DNA of 64,000 nt from Haberlea rhodopensis (GCA_907163345.1 CAJQUN010001113.1:1-64000), one strand, 5' to 3'; positions 10,172 through 23,639 are shown, counted from the stretch's first letter. Program-made: numbers and translations. The notes: generated by a model not told the origin, from the sequence alone.

Positions 10172-13134
10172 TGTTGGGATATGCCCTAAGACAACTCAAT
10201 AGATGCATTATCATTATCCTATTTCATCTCCAACAAATTCATTAACTTTGCCTTCTGGTTTAATTTTAGATTTACAAGACTGTTATTTTATGTCATCAAT
10301 TACTAGAAACATCATTTCAATTTCTTGTTTAGACAAGATGGGTTTTTCATTTATTATAAAGGAAAAATGTTGCTCCATTTATTTGAATTCGATGTTTATG
10401 CTAATGCACAATTGATTAATGGTCTCTATGTTCTAAATCTTAATATGCCTGTCTATAACATAAATACTAAGAGGATTAAGAGTAATGATAGTAATCCAAC
10501 TTATCTCTGGCATTGTCGCTTGGGCCATATAAACAAGAATCGCATATCAAAACTTCATAAGGATGGAGTTTTAGATTCATTTGATTTTGAATAATATGAA
10601 ACATGGGAATCTTGTTTAATGGGCAAGCTGACTAAAGCCCCTTTCAAGGGACATGTTGAAACATACATAGTGATGTATGTAGCCCAATAATCACACAAGC
10701 TAGATGTGATTTTCAATACTTCGTTACATTTACTGATGACTTCAGTAGCTATGGGTATGTGTACCTAATGAAACATAAATATAAAACCTTTGAAAAGTTC
10801 AAGGATTTCAAGAATGAAGTATAAAACCAGCTTGGCAAAAGTATCAAAATCCTCCGATCAGATCGAGGAGGTGAATACTTAAGCCAAGAGTTCATGACTA
10901 TTTAAGGAGTGCGGGATACACCTGCAACTCACACCTCCGTATACTCCACAATGGAATGGTGTATCTGAAAGGAGGAATCGAACTTTCTTGGACATGGTTC
11001 AATCTATGATGAGTCATGCAGATCTTCTGATTTCTTTTTGGGGACATGCTTTAGAAACAACAATATTTATACTGAACCGTGTTCCATCTTAATCAGTTGA
11101 AAAGACACCATATGAGATATGGACTAGGAAACATCCAAGTATGTCTTTTATGAAGATTTAGGGTTGTGAGGCTTACGTGAGACGTCACGCCTCCAATAAA
11201 CTTGGACCCAAATATGATAAGTGTTTATTTGTGGGGTATCCTAAGGAAACAAAATGATACTATTTCTATTATCCCACAGAGAACAAAGTGGTTGGTGCTC
11301 GGACATGTGTCTTTCTTGAAAGAGAATTTACTTCTAGAAGAACCTACCGGAGACTAATAAAACTTTAGTAAAGTACAACCACAACAAAACACTTAACGTG
11401 ATATTGAGATGGAAATAAAGCAGTCACCACAAATTGTTGTGGACGAAATGTCTACTCAAGAGACACAAGCCCATCGTAGGTCTGTAAGAATACACCGGGT
11501 GCCACATAGATATGGATTTCTTGTGACTCAACAAGGTGACTTACTACTCATTGATGAGGATGAACCTTCATCATATCAAGAAGCTATAATGGGTCCTGAT
11601 TCTGAGAAATGGCTAGAGGCCATGAAATCTGAGATGGAATCCATGTATGTAAACCAAGTATGGACTTTGGTTGACCCACCTGAAGGGGTAATAACCATAG
11701 GGTGCAAATGGATTTTCAAGAAGAAGGCTGGCATGGATGGTAACGCGCAAACCTTTAAAGGACGCTTGGTTGCTAAAGGTTTCAAACAAATTCATGGTAT
11801 CGCCAGTTGCCATGGTTAAATCCATTAGGATCTTACTTCCAATAACTGCATTTCATGATTATGAAATCTGGCAGATGGATGTCAAAACTGCTTTCCTTAA
11901 TGGAAACTTATTGATGATGTGTACATGACACAACCCGAAGGTTTTGTCGATCCAAAGGATGCTGGAAAGATATGCAAGCTACAACGGTCCATTTATGGAT
12001 TATGCAAGCTTCTCGGAGTTGGAATCTTCATTTCGATGATGCGATCAAAGAGTTTGGTTTCATCAAAAACGTAGATGAACCTTGTGTCTACAAGAAGGTC
12101 AGTGGGAGCATAATTATCTTCCTAGTGTTATATGTATATTACATACTTCTCATTGGGAATGATATCCCTGCCTTGCAATCTGTAAAGATTTGGCTAGGGA
12201 ATTGCTTTTCGATGAAAGACTTGGGTGAAGCCACCTATGTTTTAGGTATCAAGATCTATAGAGATAGATCAATAAAATTACTTTGCCTAAGTCAAAGTAC
12301 ATACATAGATAAAGTGCTAAAACGGTTTAGCATGCAAGAATCAGAGAAATGATTCATTCCTATGACACATGGGATACATCTCTCGAAGGATCAGTGTCCT
12401 TCAACACAAGATGAGAGACAACTCATGGGTAAGATTCTAAATGCGTCAGCTAATGGATCTATCATGTATGCCATGATATGTACTCATCCCGATGTTTCGT
12501 ATGCTTTAAGCATGACGAGCAGATATCAAGTTGATCAAGGTGAATGTCACTAGATTGCTATCAAGAATATCATGAAGTACTTGAGAAGAATTAAGGATAC
12601 ATTCTTGATTTATGGAGGTGAGGAAGAACTCAATGTAATAGGTTACACTGATGCAAGCTTCCAAACCGCAAGGAGGATTTCCGATCGCAATCAGGATATG
12701 AGTTTTGCCTAAATGGCGGTGCTGTGAGCAGGAAGAGTTCAAAGCAAGAGGCAGTAGCCGATTCTACAACTGAAGCTGAGTATATTGCTGCCATCAGATG
12801 CAGCAAAGGAAGTCGTTTTGATCAAGAAGTTCTTTTCTAAGCTTGGGGTTATGCCTAGCTTTCTAGATCGATTGAACTCTATTGTGACAACAATGGAGCC
12901 ATCGCATTGGCCAAGGAACCCAGATCTCACCAGCGATCCAAACACGTACTTCGGCGTTTTCATTTCATTCGAGAAATCGTTGAAATAGGAGATGTAAAAA
13001 TATGCAAAGTACCAACTGATGATAATGTATCTGACCCGCTGACAAAACCACTGTCATAGCAGAAGCATGATTGTCATTCTAGATCTTTAGGCATTAAGTA
13101 CATATCTGACTGGTCTTAGTGTAAGTGAGAGATT
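10172..13134 (+). pseudogene. Copia element E1: 5' LTR stub plus decayed protease-integrase-RT-RNase H
   Basis: The first 34 bp match the start of the E LTR, then the sequence jumps to the protease region of E2 (18060), so most of the 5' LTR, the leader and gag are deleted. Following E2, I see the pre-integrase His/Cys region (about 10500-10620), the integrase core with Arg-Ser-Asp replaced by frame breaks, the RT start (11409 on) and RNase H (12540-13060). The RT catalytic box at 12131-12142 reads Tyr-Val-Tyr-Tyr instead of Tyr-Val-Asp-Asp. At least eight stops or frameshifts occur. Confidence 0.85.
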
Positions 13135-15378
13135 TGTTGGGATATGCCCTAAGACAACTCATTATATGATTGATTTTGGCATATAATGTAATATGATTTT
13201 ATTACTGGCAATTCATTATTATATATTATTCCAGTATCTGTGTAACATGAATATATATATTAATGTCCTTAGAATAATATTGTATTATTCTTAAAGATTG
13301 TCCTTAATCAAGTATTATCATGAATTATGATAATGATAATGCATTGAGCCTAGTATGTATTGGTTGATGAATTTGTTCATGGATATGAGATATCGAATCA
13401 ACACATGGGTACTGTTAAAGAACTATGTACTAGACAGACCCACCATGAGAATGCTACATGGATAGTTATATGAATATCATAAGCAATTCCCATAGTGATA
13501 ATAATGTATGTAATCCTTACCACTTGAGATCATAAGAGATCCCAACATAAGGAGTTGTATATCTTGATATTGTCAAATGTTACCTGTTACAGGGTAAACT
13601 ATAAAGACAATCATTGGATACACTACGAATTATGTAAATGGATGTTGAGTGATCAAGATATGATTTGTCCCTCCTATATAACAGGAGAAGTGTGGGCCAT
13701 TGATCTAGTGATATCGAGCTTATTCGTTTATTCTAGTCTACTTGGGGATCAATAAATAAAATATTGAATATATGAGTATGACTTATTCCATGACTCGTGT
13801 TTAATCTAAATACCATAGGTTATGTCGAGTCAATGATATTCTTGTAACTTGGGTAGCCTTGATGTGTTGCTAGATACATGGATAGTTATATTAACGTCAT
13901 AATCAATTCTCATAGTGATAATAATGTATGTAATCCTTATGACTTGAGATCACCAGAGATCCCAACATAAGGAGTCGTGTATCTTGATATTGTCAAACGT
14001 TACCTGTAACAGGGTAAACTATAAAGACAATCATTGGATACACCACGAATTATGTAGAGGGATGTTGAGTGATCAAGATAGGATTTGTCCCTCCTATATA
14101 ACATGAGAAGTGTTTGGGGCATTGATCAAGTAAGACTAAAATGCATGGCCATGCTCAAATGAGTCGATATGTGATATCGAGCTTATTCGTTTATTCTAGT
14201 CAACTTGGGGATCAAGAAATAAAAGATTGAACTATACGAGTATAACTATTCCATGACTCTTGTTTAATCTAAACACATAGGACAAAGGGATTAAGTTGCA
14301 TGGTTAAGGGTAAACTATAAACACAATCATTGGATACACCACGAATTATGTAGAGGGATGTTGAGTGATCAAGATAGGATTTGTCCCTCCTATATAACAG
14401 GAGAAGTGCTTGGGCCCTTGATCAAGTAAGCCTAAAATGCATGGCCATGCTCGAATGAGTCGATATGTGATATCGAGCTTAATCGTTTATTCTAGTCAAC
14501 TTGGGGATCAAGAAATAAAAGACTGAATTATACGAGTATGACTATTCCATGACTCGTGTTTAATCTAAACACATAGGACAAAGGGATTAAGTTGCATGGT
14601 TAATATTATCACAGGCCATAGGTTATGTCGAGTCAATGACATTCTTGTAACTTGGGTAGCCTTGATGTGTTGCTAGATACCGCTCTTTGCTTGTGACATA
14701 AAATGAGATTTATATCACTGCCAACGTTGCAAGATCCTAACGGGTCGCACAAAAGATTAAATCAATAAATGGTGATATAATTCATTGGATGAATTAAGTT
14801 GATTAGGAAGAGTCCAAATCATATAATAATAATATATGATATTATAGGACGGGCCAAATTTATATATATATATTGGATATATATATATAAATTTGTATAT
14901 ATAGATATATATACTGATATAAGATTTGCATGGGCTTAGGGTTCTCAGAAAGCCTTAATTTGATTATTTAAGCCGCCTAAATCTTACGAGTATAAATAGA
15001 TGTGTATTAGGTTAAAGCTTTCAACGAATTTTTGGAGTTAATCAGATTAACTCAAAAGGAAAAAAAAAACCTAGCACAAGTGACGGCCGCCTCTTGTTTC
15101 GGCGTCGCTCATCCCTTCTGGTTGAATAACAAGTCTAGCAACTTGTTCTTCAACATCCCTTTTTTGATTTGATCGTGGATACCGTAGAGGCAAAGTTGCA
15201 TAGCTTTGTTCCTGACTCGAGGACGTGTTGGACGTGCCGCTTAGTGCAGATTTCTGCTTCAAACACGCTACAAGGGTATGATTCTTTTCACCCCGATATG
15301 ATTAACTCCGTATAGGTCGCTGGTTGGAATCCAATTTTATTTTATTCCGCTGCACATTTGCATGTTGGATTCCTAACA
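13135..15378 (+). mobile_element. Copia E middle LTR (LTR2), expanded mosaic
   Basis: It starts TGTTGGG and ends CCTAACA, followed by the primer site TGGTATCAGAG (15380-15390). At 2244 bp it is about 700 bp longer than LTR3 because a segment of roughly 400 bp is repeated three times (about 13455-13873, 13874-14305, 14306-14690). The first repeat is closer to LTR4 and the others are closer to LTR3, so this LTR is a recombinant of two variants. It serves both as the 3' LTR of E1 and the 5' LTR of E2. Confidence 0.85.
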
Positions 15379-17020
15379 GTGGTATCAGAGTCGTGTACGA
15401 AGCTCATATCGGGGCTATATGATAATTTTTTAATCATGTTTTGAGTCATTCATGCATGCTAATTAAAACTGTAAGAACAACATATATGATATGTTATAAT
15501 CAAGTTTGCGAAAATTATTGTAAAAATTATATATGATATAATTGACAAATTTGTGTATAAGATGCATATCTATGCGCTCGATCGGGTTAGCAAGGCGGGT
15601 GAACGTAGCTCGATAGTCGGGCGAACGTAGCTCGATAGTTGGGCGAACGTAGCACGCGAGGCATGCAACCGTATCTCGTAAGTCGAGTGAGCAGGTTCGC
15701 AAGGAGGGTGACCGCCCAAAAGGGGCCGTTGACCGCGCCCAAAAGGGGGCGGGCGACCGCCCCATGAGTGGACGGGCGACCGCCCAAGGTGGGCGGGCGA
15801 CAGCCCACATGGAGGGGTGGGCGACCGCCCCTATGTGAGCGGGCAACCGCCCACATGGAGGGGCGGGCACGTCTCTCTTGTGCGCGGGGTCCGAGACATT
15901 TGATGTCCGCGGGGTCCGAGACATTTGATGTCCATGCGATAATTTCCATAATTTTATTTTACAGTTTTATTATCTTAGAATTAAATTTTAAATTTTTTAG
16001 AATTTAATTCATTTATGTGCAAGCATGTTTTATGTGTTGTTTGAGCATGGTGCATGGTTATAGCCCTATGACCTATTAGATAGGAATTTTGTGAATGATT
16101 GTAATTTTAAATACGGCCTACGAGTCGTGCCTTCTATTTATTTCTGTATGTATTCCCTCCCCTATGCTCCCCTCGAATGTAACTCGAGGACTTCTCTATA
16201 TCATGTAATTGTTATATAGTATAGTTAGAGTTTTATTGATGGAGATCAATGAAGATGGACCATGGTGCCGGGACGAGGAGGCCATTCACAAAAGGACCAA
16301 AGAGGAGCTTGGAGAAGTTACCCTTAGGTTGACCTTTTAGATTTTCTTATTGGCTTGAGAAAATCATTAGTTGGGCTATAACCATGCCACGTTTATTTTA
16401 AGTTGATGTATATGATGCATGTTTATCATTTTATTTAATATTGATGCTTGATATACATATATGTAGATATGTATATGTGTATATGTACCAGACATATTTT
16501 CAATATTAATAAAATCATGAGATCTTTAAATCCCTCTAATAATATTAAGTCAATCAAGATGTCTTCCAATTAAAAATACTTGTTAAGACTTCGATTGAAC
16601 ATGTGTGGGTTTGCCAAAGCAAAGCACTGTGACAATCTTAGTAAGGCCCGATAGGATAAAAGTGATATCCGTGTTATTTTAAATTGGGTTCGACTTAACT
16701 AGCGTTATCTCAATAGGATTGGGAACCTAGGGGCATGGGGTTGGGAAATAATTCATTAGATGAATTAGAACAAAGTGTTGTTCACCAACCATCCAAGAGT
16801 TACATGTGATGTAATTGACAAAGCGTTGTCTACCTAAATAACCGAGTCTTGGGTGATTAGCCAAAGCTAACTCAAGGTTAGGTGAAATATGGATCTTGGC
16901 CCACTAATAGTTTTGAGGGTTGATGTTTTTAACTAAATAGTGGGAGTATCATTTAATATAAGACCTTATTAAATGATTAAAATCATAAACTTATTTTGCA
17001 TATTTATATTGTAGATATCC
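15379..17020 (+). other. Long untranslated leader of copia E2
   Basis: About 1.6 kb lies between the primer site and the gag start. It contains a GC-rich tandem palindrome array (15595-15866), an adjacent 25-bp direct repeat of GCGGGGTCCGAGACATTTGA plus GTGTCC-like end (about 15884-15933), and otherwise AT-rich DNA with no long reading frame in the sense direction. Apparent reading frames across the GC-rich part are repeat artefacts. Confidence 0.65.
15595..15866. repeat. 22-bp tandem array with GGGCGACCGCCC palindromes in E2 leader
   Basis: A degenerate unit of about 22 bp is repeated some 12 times. The left units read GAACGTAGCTCGATAGTCGGGC. To the right they become the quasi-palindrome GGGCGACCGCCC, with starts at 15706, 15751, 15774, 15795, 15819 and 15841 and a degenerate one near 15729. 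Spacing is 21-24 bp. The base composition differs sharply from the surrounding AT-rich leader. Confidence 0.75.
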
Positions 17021-17690
17021 ATGGCATCAAACAATGTTACAAGTACACTTTCATTGTGATCGGTCCTTGAGAAGGACAAATTAAATGGGACAAATTTCCT
17101 AGACTGGTATAGGAATCTGAGGATTGTCCTCAAACAAGAGAAAAAGCAATATGTCCTTGAGGAACCCTTACCTGCTGAGGAACCTCCCGTTACGGCCGCG
17201 AGGGCCGATAAGGATGCTTACAAGAAGCATCAAAATGACGCACTTGATGTTGGTTGTTTAATGCTTGCAACCATTAATTTTGAGCTTCAGAAGCAACATG
17301 AGGAAATTGATGCGTTCAATATGATTGAACATCTAAAGCAACTTTGCCAACAACAAGCTAGACAAGATAGGTATGACGTCTCTAAAGCGTAATTTCAGTG
17401 CAGAATGGTAGAAGGAACCCTTGTTGGATCTCATGTACTCAAGATGATTGGATACAAAGAGAATCTTGAGAAACTAGGTTTTCCATTGGACCAAGAGTTG
17501 GCCACTGACGTGATCTTGCAATCGTTGCCTGATAGCTACAGTCAATTTGTTCTGAATTACAATATGATTGAAATTGAGAAGACTCTACCACAGTTGCTTG
17601 GTATGTTGAGAACTTACGAAGCAAACTCAAAGAAGTCTATGCCCACAAACGTGCTTATTGTGAATAAGGCAAGGGAAAGGCTAAAGCAAA
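17021..17690 (+). pseudogene. Copia E2 gag, broken
   Basis: The frame starts at ATG 17021 just after the leader and encodes a UBN2-type copia Gag, the capsid-like protein that packages the element RNA. It is stopped at 17057-17059 (TGA, likely from CGA) and 17390-17392 (TAA), and shifts frame near 17670 before the zinc knuckle. Both stops fit C-to-T changes. The downstream part stays open for about 95 codons in the original frame. Confidence 0.8.
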
Positions 17691-17763
17691 AGGCATTAAA
17701 AGGAACAAGAAAGTCTTTGTCAAACCTAAGCCTCATGCTACTGCAGTTAAGCCAAAGGGAGGA

Positions 17764-19167
17764 GTGGCTAAGGAAGGAAACTGCTTCCATTGCGGTGAGA
17801 CCGGACATTGGGAGAGAAACTGCAAGTTATACATGGAAGATCTTAAGAAGACGAAGGGAAGTGTGACTTCTATTTCAGGTATTTTTGTTATAGAAGTCAA
17901 TTTATCCACTTCTTCATCATTGGTATTAGACACTGGATGTGGTTCTCACATTTGTGTTAATGTGCAGGATCTCAAAAAGAGTAGAATTTTGGCTAAAGGC
18001 GAAGTTGACCTCCGAGTGGGAAATGGAGCAAGAGTTGCTGCATTAGCTATTGGAGATTATTCATTAACTTTGCCTTCTGGTTTAATATTAGATTTAAAAG
18101 ACTGTTATTTTGTGCCGTCGATTACTAGCAACATTATTTCAATTTCTTGTTTGGACAAGATTGGTTTTTCATTTATTATAAAGGACAAATGTTGCTCCAT
18201 TTATTTGAATGAGATGTTTTATGCTAGTGCACAATTGATTAATGGTCTTTATGTTTTAAATCTTGATATGCCTGTCTATAACATAAATACTAAAATGATT
18301 AAGAATAATGATTATAATCCAAATTATCTCTGGCATTGTCGCTTGGGCCATATGAACGAGAATCGCATATCAAAACTTCATAAGGATGGACCTTTAGATT
18401 CATTTGATTTTGAATCATATGAAACATTTGAATCTTGTTTAATGGGCAAGATGACTAAAGCGATTTTCAAGGGACATGTTGAAAGGGCAAGTGATTTATT
18501 GAGTCTCATACATAGTGATGTATGTGGCCCAATAAGCACACAAGCTAGAAGTGATTTTCAATACTTCGTTACATTTACTGATGATTTCAGTAGATATGGG
18601 TATGTGTACCTAATGAAACACAAATATGAAACCTTTGAAAAGTTCAAGGATTTCAAGAATGAAGTACAAAACCAGCTTGGCAAAAGTATCAAAATCCTTC
18701 GATCGGATCGAGGAGGTGAATACTTAAACCATGAGTTTCGTGACTATCTAAAGGAGTGTGGGATAGTCCCACAACTCACACCTCCATATACTCCACAATG
18801 GAATGGCATATCTGAAAGGAGGAATCGAACTTTGTTGGACATGGTTCGATCTATGATGACTCATGCAGATCTTCCAATTTCCTTTTGGAGACATGCTTTA
18901 GAAACAACAATATTTATACTGGACCGTGTTCCATCTAAATCAGTTGAAAAGACACCATATGAGATATGGACTAAGAAGCGTCCTAGTATGTCTTTTATGA
19001 AGATTTGGGGTTGTGAGGCTTATGTGAGACGTCACGCCTCCAATAAACTTGGACCCAAATCTGATAAGTGTTTATTTGTAGGGTATCCTAAGGAAACGAA
19101 AGGATACTATTTCTATTATCCCACCGAGAACAAAGTAGTTGTTGCTCGGACAGGTGTATTTTCTTGA
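17764..19167 (+). pseudogene. Copia E2 zinc knuckle, protease and integrase
   Basis: An open stretch of 467 codons holds, in order, a Gag zinc knuckle (Cys-X2-Cys-X4-His-X4-Cys, residues about 8-21), protease with Leu-Asp-Thr-Gly (about 55-60), the pre-integrase zinc region (Trp-His-Cys ... Cys-Leu-Met-Gly-Lys) and the integrase core with Asp in His-Ser-Asp, Asp in Arg-Ser-Asp-Arg-Gly-Gly and Glu in Ser-Glu-Arg-Arg-Asn. The catalytic triad is complete. The frame ends by a 1-base shift near 19160, before RT. It belongs to the same polyprotein as the gag upstream and the RT downstream. Confidence 0.88.
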
Positions 19168-19189
19168 AAGAGAATTTATTTCTAGAAGA

Positions 19190-20929
19190 ACCAGTGGGAG
19201 ACAAATAGAACTTAGTGAAGTACAACCACAAGACAACACTGAACATGATATTGAGATGGAAACAGAGTAGTCACAACAAGTTGTTGTGGATGAAATACCT
19301 GCTCAAGAGACACAAGCCCAGTGTAGGTCAGTAAGAGTACACCGGGAGCCACAGAGATATGGATTTCTTGTGACTCAACAAGGTGACTTACTACTCATTA
19401 ATGAGGATGAGCCATCATCCTATCAAGAAGCTATAATGGGCCCTGATTCTGAGAAATGGCAAGAGGCCATGAAATCTGAGATGGAATCCATGTATGTAAA
19501 CCAAGTATGGACTTTGGTTGATCCACCTGAAGGGGTAAGACCCATAGGGTGCAAAAGGATTTTCAAGAAAAAAACCGATATGGATGGTAATGTACAAACC
19601 TTTAAAGGACGACTGGTTGCTAAAGGTTTCAAACAAATTCATGGTATTGACTATGATGAAACTTTTTAGCCAGTTGCCATGGTTAAATTCATTAGGATCT
19701 TACTTGCTATAGTTGCATTTCATGATTATGAAATATGGCAGATGGATGTGAAAACAGCTTTCCTTAATGGAAATTTACTTGAGGATGTGTACATGACACA
19801 ACCCGAGGGTTTTGTCGATCCAAAGGATGCTGGAAAGATATGCAAGCTACAACGATCCATTTATGGATTAAAGCAAGCTTCTTGGAGTTGGAATCTTCGT
19901 TTTGATGATGCAATCAAAGAGTTTGGTTTCATCAAGAACGTAGATGAACCTTGTGTCTACAAGAAGGTCAGTGGGAGCATAATTATCTTTATAGTGGTGT
20001 ATGTAAATGACATACTTCTCATTGGAAATGATATCCCTGCCTTGCAATCTGTAAAGATTTGGCTAGGGAATTGCTTTCCTATGAAAGACTTGGGTGAAGC
20101 CACCTACGTGTTAGGTATCAAGATCTATAGAGATAGATCAAGAAGATTACTTGGCCTAAGTCAAAGTACATACATAGATAAAGTGCTAAAATGGTTTAGC
20201 ATGCAAGAATCAAAGAAAGGATTCGTGCCTTTGACACATGGAATGTATCTCTCGAAGGATCAATGTCCTTCAACACAAGATGAGAGACAACGCATGAGTA
20301 AGATTCCATATGCGTCAGCTATTGGATCTATCATGTTTGCCATGATATGTACTCATCCCGATGTCTCGTATGCTTTGAGCATGACGAGCAGATATCAAGT
20401 TGATCCAGGTGAATGTCACTGGATCGCTGTCAAGAATATCCTAAAGTACTTGAGAAGAACTAAGGATACATTCTTGATTTATGGAGGTGAGGAAGAGCTC
20501 AATGTGATAGGTTACACTGATGCAAGCTTCCAAACTGACAAGGATGATTTCCGATCGCAATCAGGATATGTGTTTTGCCTAAATGGAGGTGCTGTGAGCT
20601 GGAAGTGTTCAAAGTAAGAGACAATAGCCGATTCTACAACTGAAACTGAGTATATTGCTGCCTCAGATGCAGCAAAGGAAGCCGTTTGGATCAAGAAGTT
20701 CATTTATGAGCTTGGGGTTATGCCTAGCATACTAGATCCGATAGAACTCTATTGTGACAACAATGGAGCCATCGCATTGGTTAAGGAACCCAGATCTCAC
20801 CAGCGATCCAAACACATACTTCGGCGCTTTCATTTCATTCGAGAAATCGTTGAAAGAGGAGATGTAAAAATATGCAAAGTACCAACTGATGATAATGTAT
20901 CTGACCCACTGACGAAACCTCTGTCATAG
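19190..20929 (+). pseudogene. Copia E2 reverse transcriptase and RNase H, broken
   Basis: Successive open segments (19286-19669, 19679-20617, 20720-20929) lie almost in one frame, parted by stops at about 19268, 19667 and 20615. RT motifs from the conserved Met-Asp-Val-Lys-Thr-Ala-Phe-Leu to the catalytic box are clear, but the box at 20000-20011 reads Tyr-Val-Asn-Asp, so one metal-binding Asp is lost. RNase H follows with Tyr-Thr-Asp-Ala and Glu-Tyr-Ile-Ala motifs. Lineage within copia was not assigned. Confidence 0.87.
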
Positions 20930-21004
20930 CAAAAGCATGATCGTCATACTAGATCTTTAGGCATTAAGTACATGTTTGATTGGTCTTAGTGCAAGTGGGA
21001 GATT

Positions 21005-22534
21005 TGTTGGGATATGCCCTAAGACAACTCATTAGATGATTGATTTTGGCATACAATGTAATATGATTTTAATAAAGGCAATTCATTATTATATATTATT
21101 CCAGTATCTGTGTAATATGAATATATATATATGTTAATGTCCTTAGAATAATATTGTATTATTCTTAAAGATTGTCCATAGTCAAGTATTATCATGAATA
21201 AGGATAATGATAATGCATTGAGACTAGTATGTATTGATTGATGAATTGTTCATGGATATTAGATATCAAATCAACACATGGGTGCATGTTAGAGAACGAT
21301 GTACTGGATAGACCCACCATGAGAATGCTACATGGATAGTTATATGAACGTCATAAGCAGTTCTCATAGTGATAATAATGTATGTAATCCTTACGACTTG
21401 AGATCACCAGAGATCTCAACATAAGGAGTCGTGTATCTTGATATTGTCAAATGTTACCTGTAACAGGGTAAATTATAAAGACAATCATTGGATACACCAC
21501 GAATTATGTAGAGGGATGTTGAGTGATCAAGATAGGATTTGTCCCTCCTATATAACAGGAGAATTGTTTGGGCCCTTGATCAAGTAAGACTAAAATGCAT
21601 GGCCATGCTCGAATGAGTCGATATATGATATCTAGCTTATTCGTTTATTCTAGTCAACTTGAGGATCAAGAAATAAAAGATTGAACTATACGAGTATGAC
21701 TATTCCATGACTCGTGTTTAATCTAAACACATAGGACAAAGGGATTAAGTTTCATGGTTAATATTATCACAGGCCATAGGTTATGTCGAGTCAATGACAT
21801 TCTTGTAACTTGGGTAGCCTTGATGTGTTGCTAGATACCGCTCTTTGCTTGTGACATAAAATGAGATTTTATATCACTGCCAACGTTGCAAGATCCTAAC
21901 GGGTCACACAAAAGATTAAATCAATAAAGGGTGATATAATTCATTGGATGAATTAAGTTGATTAGGAAGAGTCCAAATCATATAATAATAATATATGATA
22001 TTATAGGACGGACCGAATATATATATATTGGATATATATATAAATTAGTATATATAGATATATATACTGATATAAGATTTGCATGGGCTTAGGGTTCTCA
22101 GAAAGCCTTAATTTGATTATTTAAGCCGCCTAAATCTTATCAGTATAAATAGATGTGTATTAGGTTAAAGCTTTCAACAAATTATTGGAGTTAATCAAAT
22201 TAACTCAAAAGGAAAAAAAAAAAAACCTAGCACAAGTGACGGCCGCCTCTTGTTTCGGCGTCGCTCATCCCTTCTGGTTGAATAACAAGTCTAGCAACTT
22301 GTTCTTCAACATCCCTTTTTTGATTTGATCATGGATACCGTAGAGGCAAAGTTGCATAGCTTTGTTCCTGACTCGAGGACATGTTGGACGTGCCGCTTCG
22401 TGCAGATTTCTGCTTCAAACACGCTACAAGGGTATGATTCTTTTCACCCCGATATGATTAACTCCGTATAGGTCCCTGGTTGGAATCCTATTTTATTTTA
22501 TTCCGCTGCGCATTTGCATGTTGGATTCCTAACA
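21005..22534 (+). mobile_element. Copia E2 3' LTR (LTR3)
   Basis: It starts TGTTGGG after a purine-rich GTGGGAGATT tract and ends CCTAACA, 1530 bp. It has one copy of the segment that is triplicated in LTR2, and AT-rich palindromic TATATA stretches at about 22015-22070. It is followed directly by a partial, diverged LTR starting at AGACC. Confidence 0.88.
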
Positions 22535-23200
22535 AGACCCACCATGAGAATGCTACATGGATAGTTATATGAATGTCATAAGCAATTCCCATAGTGACAA
22601 TAATGTATGTAATCCTTACCACTTGAGATCATAAGAGATCCCAACATAAGGAGTTGTGTTTCTTGATATTGTCAAATGTTACCTGTTACAGGGTAAACTA
22701 TAAAGACAATCATTGGATACACTACGAATTATGTAAATGGATGTTGAGTGATCAAGATAGGATTTGTCCCTCCTATATAACAGGAGAAGTGTGGGCCATT
22801 GATCAAGTGAGACTAAAATGCATGTTCATGCTCGAATGAGTCGATATGTGATATCGAGCTTATTCGTTTATTCTAGTCTACTTGGAATCAATAAATAAAA
22901 TATTGAATATACGAGTATGACTTATTCCATGACTCGTGTTTAATCTAAATACCTAGGACAAATGGATTAAGTTACATGGTGAATATTGTCACATGCCATA
23001 GGTTATGTCGAGTCAATGACATTCTTGTAACTTGGGTAGCCTTGATGTGTTGCTAGATACCGCTCATTGATTGTGACATAAAATTAGATTTTATGTTACT
23101 GCCAACATTGCAAGATCCTAACGGGTCGCACAAACGATTAAATCGATAAAGGGAGTTAAATTCATTGGATGAATTAATTTGATTAGGATGAGTCATAATC

Positions 23201-23241
<41 letters not shown>

Positions 23242-23301
23242 TATATATATACTGAAAAGATGCGGCTATCTAAATCATAGGCTTTCGAAAAGCCATTAGC
23301 A

Positions 23302-23379
<78 letters not shown>

Positions 23380-23575
23380 ATGTCGAGTAAAGGGTTATGA
23401 GTTAATACAGATTAACACAAAATCCTAGCAGATGATTCGAACAAAAGGTGTAGCCGTCACCTTAACTTGAAACTCGACGTCTCTTCCCTTCCTATCTCAG
23501 TTGAATTATCAAGTCTTACATAACTTTGGTTCTTTGAATTAACCACCGAATCTATTTTTGTCATTCATTCTGACA
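22535..23575 (+). mobile_element. Partial diverged copia E LTR (LTR4)
   Basis: It matches the E LTR from about 300 bp inside its start and lacks the TGTTGGG end. Its first part resembles the first repeat of LTR2 more than LTR3. It contains long AT and GT microsatellites. Similarity fades around 23500-23580 before RT sequence of chromovirus G resumes, so the right boundary is approximate. Confidence 0.65.
23202..23380. repeat. (AT)n and (GT)n microsatellites
   Basis: Two AT runs (about 23202-23250 and 23304-23349) flank a short unique stretch, and the second passes directly into a GT run of about 30 bp. They replace the shorter TATATA stretch found at the same place in LTR2 and LTR3, so they grew from it. 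Confidence 0.9.
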
Positions 23576-23639
23576 CCAAAGAAAATAGAACATATCTGAA
23601 ATCGATATCTCAGTTTCCTATTATGAAATGATTCTATTT

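Noticed and set aside
15463..15949. Overlapping 120-153 codon minus-strand frames and a 79-codon plus-strand frame rich in Pro, Arg and Ala
   Set aside because: They lie in the GC-rich 22-bp tandem array of the E2 leader; open frames follow from the repeat and no domain is visible.
23199..23381. 60-codon Thr-His / Tyr-Ile repeat frame
   Set aside because: It is a translation of the AT and GT microsatellite.
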